A stretch of 64,000 nucleotides of DNA, taken from assembly GCA_021502835.1 (NCBI GenBank), contig JAKFGP010000020.1, positions 62,001 to 126,000 of the forward strand. The letters are read 5' to 3'. Both the position numbers and the translations under genes were made by a program. The DNA is from Streptomyces thinghirensis (GTDB lineage Bacteria > Actinomycetota > Actinomycetia > Streptomycetales > Streptomycetaceae). The notes beneath the pieces are model-generated. The model did not search any database. It saw only the letters and a list, made by a program, of their open reading frames with translations, and was not told where the DNA came from. Each line of letters opens with the position of its first letter. The first letter of the stretch is position 1. Shown here in pieces: positions 60,497 through 64,000 of this stretch.

Positions 60497-60645
60497 TGCC
60501 GGCTCCTTGCCTCGTGTGCTGTGCCTCGGCTTCGTGCCTCGGGCGTCGGGTGGTGGTACGACCACGCCGGAGGGGGCCGCAGGCGCCTTCGCTGCGGGGC
60601 CTCCGGCGTGGTTGGATTCCTCCCCCGGGGCCCTGGGGATTCCTG

Positions 60646-61085
60646 TCAGCTCTCGTCGCGACGCAGCGAGGACTTGAGGTCGCCTTCAACCGGCCGAGCA
60701 GGCCGTTGACGAACGCGGGCGACTCGTCCGTAGAATTCCTTCGCCAGCGCAGCCATCTCGTCCAGGACGACGGCGTCCGGGGTCGCGTCGACCTAGATCA
60801 GCTCGTACGCGCCCAGACGCAGGATGTTGCGGTCGACGAACCGGCATGCGGTCGAGCGTCCAGCCGACCGAGTACTGGGCGATGAGTTTCCGTCGATGCG
60901 CTTCGCGCGCTCGGCATAGCCCTCGACCAGCTTCACATCGTGTACTCGCTCACCGGCGGCTGCCGGGTGTCGGACCGGGCGTGCCGGTCCAGGTAGGCGA
61001 GGACCGTCAGACGTCGGCGCCGCGCCAGCTGATCGCCCGCGAAGAGGATCTGGAAGGCGCACAGGGCCGTGTTGCGGGCAGCCAC
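60646..61085 (-). CDS. nusB: Transcription antitermination factor NusB (frameshifted)
   Basis: About 146 codons from GTG 61083-61085 (AARNTARKRAFQILFAGDQ after repair), the arginine-rich RNA-binding start. Then TVLADWVRHARSDTRQPPVS-like text, EYTMKLVEGYAERAKRIDEL, YSVGWTLDRM, VVDRNILRLGAYELIW, TPDAVVLDEMAALAKEFSTD and LLGRLKDLKSSLRRDES with TGA 60646-60648. Works with NusE in rRNA transcription. It lies 2 bp after efp on the same strand. Confidence 0.9.
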
Positions 61086-61087
61086 GG

Positions 61088-61667
61088 TTAGCTGTTCACC
61101 TGGGCCGGCGGTAGTCGCTGGAGCGGGTGTCGACCTTGATCTTCTCACCGGTGGTGATGAAGAGCGTGGGACGTTGATCTGGTGACCGACCGGTCTCCAG
61201 GATGGGGGGCTTGGTGCCGCCGGTGGAGTGTCGCCCTGGACGCCCGCTCGGTCTCCTGGATGGTGAGCTCGACGGCGGCGGGCAGCTCGATCGAAGAGCA
61301 CCTCGCCCTCGTGTTGCGCGACGGTGGCGGTGAAGCCCCTCCACCAGGGGAAGTTGGCGGCGTCGCCGACGGCCTTGCGGTCGACGTGCAGTTGGTCGTA
61401 GGTCTCCATGTCCATGAAGACGGAAGTAGTCGCCGTCCATGTACGAGAACTCATGTCACGCTTGTCGAAGTGGCCGTCTCGACCTTGACGCCGGCGTTGG
61501 AAGCGGTCTTGCCGACGACCTTGCCGGAAAGCACGTTCTTGAGCTTGGTGCGCACGAAGGCGGGGCCCTCGCCGGGCTTGGACGCTGGAACTCGACGAGA
61601 CGGACCAGAGCTGGCCGCCTTCGAGCTTGAGCACCGCGCTGTTCTTGAGGTCGTTCGTGGAAGCTAC
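61088..61667 (-). CDS. efp: Translation elongation factor P (frameshifted)
   Basis: Rescues ribosomes stalled on polyproline. The expected start GTG-GCT-TCC reads GTA at 61665-61667 ([20 protein letters not shown]). Domain I: EFQ(R)[20 protein letters not shown] loop in two frames near 61590-61540, whose Lys tip enters the peptidyl-transferase centre; domain [33 protein letters not shown]...LPAAVEL; domain III ends [17 protein letters not shown] and VNS, TAA 61088-61090. About 193 codons, slightly longer than the usual 188, probably through insertions. Forms an operon with nusB and the two genes upstream. Confidence 0.88.
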
Positions 61668-61732
61668 GGTTGCGGAATCCTGGACTGGACTGACGTGGAC
61701 GACCCCGGTGCAGGCCCGCGCACAGGCGAAGG

Positions 61733-62841
61733 CTAGAGCGCGAGCAGCTCCTTGGTCGTGATGGTGAGTAGTTTCCGGGTCCGCCGTCCGCCTCGGGGCG
61801 CACGACGAGCGTGTGTCATCGATCCGGACCCTCGCCCCCGGCCCGGGAGGTGAACCCCCGGTTCGACGGTGACCGGCACACAAGCGTCCAGTTTACCCAT
61901 GGCCGCGGGGGCCAACTGCGGGTCCTCGTCGATTTCGAGTCCCACACCGCTGACCGGTGAGCGTCGGAAGGTTCTCCTCGCGTACCCCGCCGAGTTCAGT
62001 GCCTGGCGGGCGGCGCGGTCCACGTCGCGGCAGGCGGCGCCGGTGCGAGGGCCTCCTGCCGGCCTGTTGGGCCGCGAAGGACGAGGTCGTATAGCTCGAT
62101 CTGCTGTCGGCCGGCGAGGTGCCGATGACGAACGTACGGCCGATCTCGCAGCGGTAGCCGCGTAGGTCGCGCCCAGGCAGACGGAGAGGAAGTCGCCCTC
62201 CTCCACGCGCCGGTCGGTGGCCGGTGGCCGCGCGTCCCGAGTTCGGGCCGGTGCCGACGGAGGGGGAAGGCGGGGCCCGTCGGCGCCGTGGTCGACCAGG
62301 CGGCGCTCCAGTTCCAGGGCGAGGTGCCGTTCGGTGCGGCCGACCAGGATGGACTCCAGGGAGTTCGCCGAGGGCCTGTCGGCGATCTCGGCGCCGATGC
62401 GCAGACAGGAGATCTCTCCCGTCCTTGACCACCTGGAGCTGCTCGACCGCCTGGCCGAGGTTGGTCAGGCGCAGCCGGGGCGCGACCGAGCGCATGGCGC
62501 GGTGCCGGACCACGGTGAGGTGGTGGGTCCTCCGTGGCAAGGACCTGGCGCCGGCAGCCGCGGCGAGGCCGGTGGCCGCGACGGCTGGTCGCTGCCGGGT
62601 CCGGGCAGCGCGCGTACCGGCAGGCCCTCGTCGGGCCGGCCCAGTGCCGACCGGTCGTCCGGCGGCCGGGAGCAGACCAGGAGATCCTCGGTCTAATCGC
62701 AGCAGTACGGCACCGGTGCGGGGCGGCGCCCGCGAGATAGCGCGCACGCTGGCGGGCCGGGAGACGAGTGCCGCTGCGCTGCCGCCCGCGTTGCAGCAGC
62801 CTCGTAGGCGCGTCCGGCGGGCCGCGTACCACCTCTGACAT
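61733..62841 (-). CDS. M24-fold (Xaa-Pro peptidase-like) protein with unusual metal site (frameshifted)
   Basis: About 369 codons from ATG 62839-62841. N-terminal creatinase-type domain: YAARRTRLRxxCNAGGSAAA, LVSRPANVRYLAGAAPHR. Pita-bread domain: RLTNLGQAVEQLQVVKDGRE, RIGAEIADRALGELLESILV, GRTERHLALELERRLVDHGA, DGPAFPSVGTGPNSG, SVCLGATYRGYRCEIGRTFV, TLTGHGVGLEIDEDPQLAPA (one indel in the HG), LDACVPVTVEPGVHLPGRGG and VRIDDTLVVRPEADGGPE. It ends ITTKELLAL and TAG. Positions that normally hold the D, D and second His ligands are C/L, E and D. Annotated in Streptomyces as an aminopeptidase P family protein; activity is doubtful. Directly upstream of efp (65 bp). Confidence 0.8.
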
Positions 62842-63004
62842 GAGCCGAGCGTGCGAGCTGCGCTGCCGTGGCGCCGCTTGGGAGAGGCCGAGTGGGGAGG
62901 TGTTAATTGCCGGGCACGGGGAGCGACCGACCGTTGTTCGCCGTCTGACCGCCGGTGGGCTTGCCGGGCAGTTCCCCGCGCCCTGGCAGGCGAGGGTCCT
63001 GCTC

Positions 63005-63956
63005 CTACCAGCTGGGCGGGCTCGCTACCGAGCGGGACAGGACCTCGTCCAGGACCTGGGCCGTTCCGGTACGTCGAGTGCGTTGAGCGTCGATGATCGG
63101 GAGCCCCGAGCCGTACCAGCCGGCCATCCGGCCGTGGATGCGGGCCACCTCCGTCGGTGAGGCGCCGGCTGCCGCTGCGTTCGGCGTTGCGCCCAGGACG
63201 ATGTCCAGGCTCGCAGGAGGACGACCGGGGAGCAGGCCGGGTCCACGTGCCGCTTCCAGCCGCCGAGGCCGACGACCGGGCAGATCCGGGAAGACCGGGC
63301 GTCGTCGAGGGGATGCACCGAGATGCCGTTGGCGAGGAAGTTGGGGTGTGGAGAAGCCGCAGGTGCGGGCGGGCGAGGCGGTACTGGGCCTCGAGCGCTC
63401 GTTCCACCCGGTCTGGGGGTCGGCGAAGCCGGAGCGGACCCATCGGTGGACGTCGTCGAGGCTGATGTGGGCGGTGGGGGACCCGGCGGTGGTCCGCCCA
63501 GTACTTGGCGACGCTGGTCTTGCCGGTAACGCCCGCGGGCCGATGAGCAAGTACCGCGAGGGTGGTCGTGGTGGGGTTTGGCGCGGCGGCCGTGGCAGGG
63601 GGCACGGTCTGGCATGGTCACTGGGGCCGCCGGGCGGCAGCGGTACGTGGCCGGTGCCTTCCGCGGAGGGCGGACGGGGGCAGGCTGGTGCGGACCCGGA
63701 TCCCGGAACTGACCCCGGGAGCCAGTTGCGGTCCCGGGGGCATACGGTCCTGTGCCTGCTGCGGTCCCGGAGCCGGGACCTGATGGGGAGCCACCGGGTG
63801 CGGGGCCGCACGGGATAACCCGGCGCGAGGCGGAGGAACGGGGGGCGGAACCCCGGTGCGGGCCCAGTGGTGTGCGGCCGGGGACCAGCCGACGGCCGAT
63901 CCGTGCCCCCGGCCGGTGGGGCGGCGGCAGTGGAGAACCTGGACTGCGTGCTGCAT
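63005..63956 (-). CDS. P-loop ATP-binding protein with Pro-rich N terminus (frameshifted)
   Basis: A ~200-residue kinase-like domain is clear: LAVLLIGPAGVTGKTSVAKY (Walker A with an insertion), WADHR, PTAHISLDDVHRWVRSGFAD, PQTGWNERSEAQYRLARRTC, GFSTPNFLANGISVHPLDDA, RFPDLPVVGLGGWKRHVDPA and EVARIHGRMAGWYGSGLPII, ending VLDEVLSRSVASPPSW, TAG 63005-63007. This fold resembles zeta/ chloramphenicol-phosphotransferase-like kinases. Upstream, in frame with MPDRA at 63613-63615, a Pro/His-rich stretch extends to ATG 63954-63956 (MQHAVQ), which I take as the start; 63615 is the alternative. Substrate unknown. It precedes the M24-fold gene by 163 bp and likely heads the efp operon. Confidence 0.65.
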
Positions 63957-64000
63957 CCGGTGCCACCGTGCCCTGTAGCAGGCGATGGGCGCCGACAGCG

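Overview
The window is high-GC actinobacterial DNA that looks like the core chromosome of a Streptomyces. The clues are GTG and TTG starts, dense co-directional operons, DasR-type chitinase operators, BldD, sIHF (the actinobacterial integration host factor), and a gene order that, from memory rather than a search, follows the conserved S. coelicolor block from about SCO1429 to SCO1493. The dominant technical feature is that most reading frames, including essential genes, carry several one- or few-base indels. I treat these as sequence errors and give each gene from its first credible start to its last credible stop. Within a gene I joined frames by eye, so internal lengths are approximate and residues next to a frame break are uncertain.

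Layout. 0.1-7.2 kb: a GH18 chitinase behind a DasR-like operator, a TetR regulator, a small membrane protein, a Tat-exported C39-like peptidase, a uridine-kinase-like P-loop protein and an EccA/CbxX-like AAA ATPase. 7.4-10.5 kb: two DUF21/CBS membrane proteins and a PH-like membrane protein. 10.5-15.1 kb: one minus-strand run, FMN riboswitch-ribE-ribM-ribAB-ribH-hisE-hisG, with 4-nt overlaps between the rib genes. 15.2-26.9 kb: a second multidomain chitinase with the same promoter architecture, a SigJ-type sigma factor, an NAD(P)-binding protein, a minisatellite, a membrane protein, a ROK repressor divergent from an MFS transporter, a thioesterase, an NCS2 permease, a GH6 cellulase and a DUF5995 protein. 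27.0-34.8 kb: an F420-type LLM oxidoreductase, then an apparent amino-acid-use locus (flavin amine oxidase plus nitrilase-superfamily amidase; cationic-type amino-acid permease plus Lrp regulator) interrupted by a secreted protein and an MFS transporter.

35.0-64 kb is housekeeping: guaB1, a barstar-like inhibitor, a SorC-type regulator, rpe, rsmB, fmt, priA, metK, coaBC, rpoZ, gmk, the sIHF gene, the pyrimidine genes (pyrF, pyrD, carB, carA, a membrane protein, pyrC, pyrB, pyrR), then bldD on the opposite strand, then nusB, efp, an M24-fold protein and a P-loop protein. The pyrimidine genes form one minus-strand run that supplies UMP, running straight into gmk, rpoZ, coaBC and metK (nucleotide, CoA and SAM supply) and translation or replication genes.

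I saw no biosynthetic cluster, CRISPR array, insertion sequence, prophage, tRNA or rRNA. The observations I find most worth checking are a shared, helically phased CGCAAC box set in front of both halves of the amino-acid locus; the identical placement of DasR-like repeats inside the core promoter of both chitinases; an M24-fold protein next to efp that lacks most canonical metal ligands; and the minisatellite before a membrane-protein gene.
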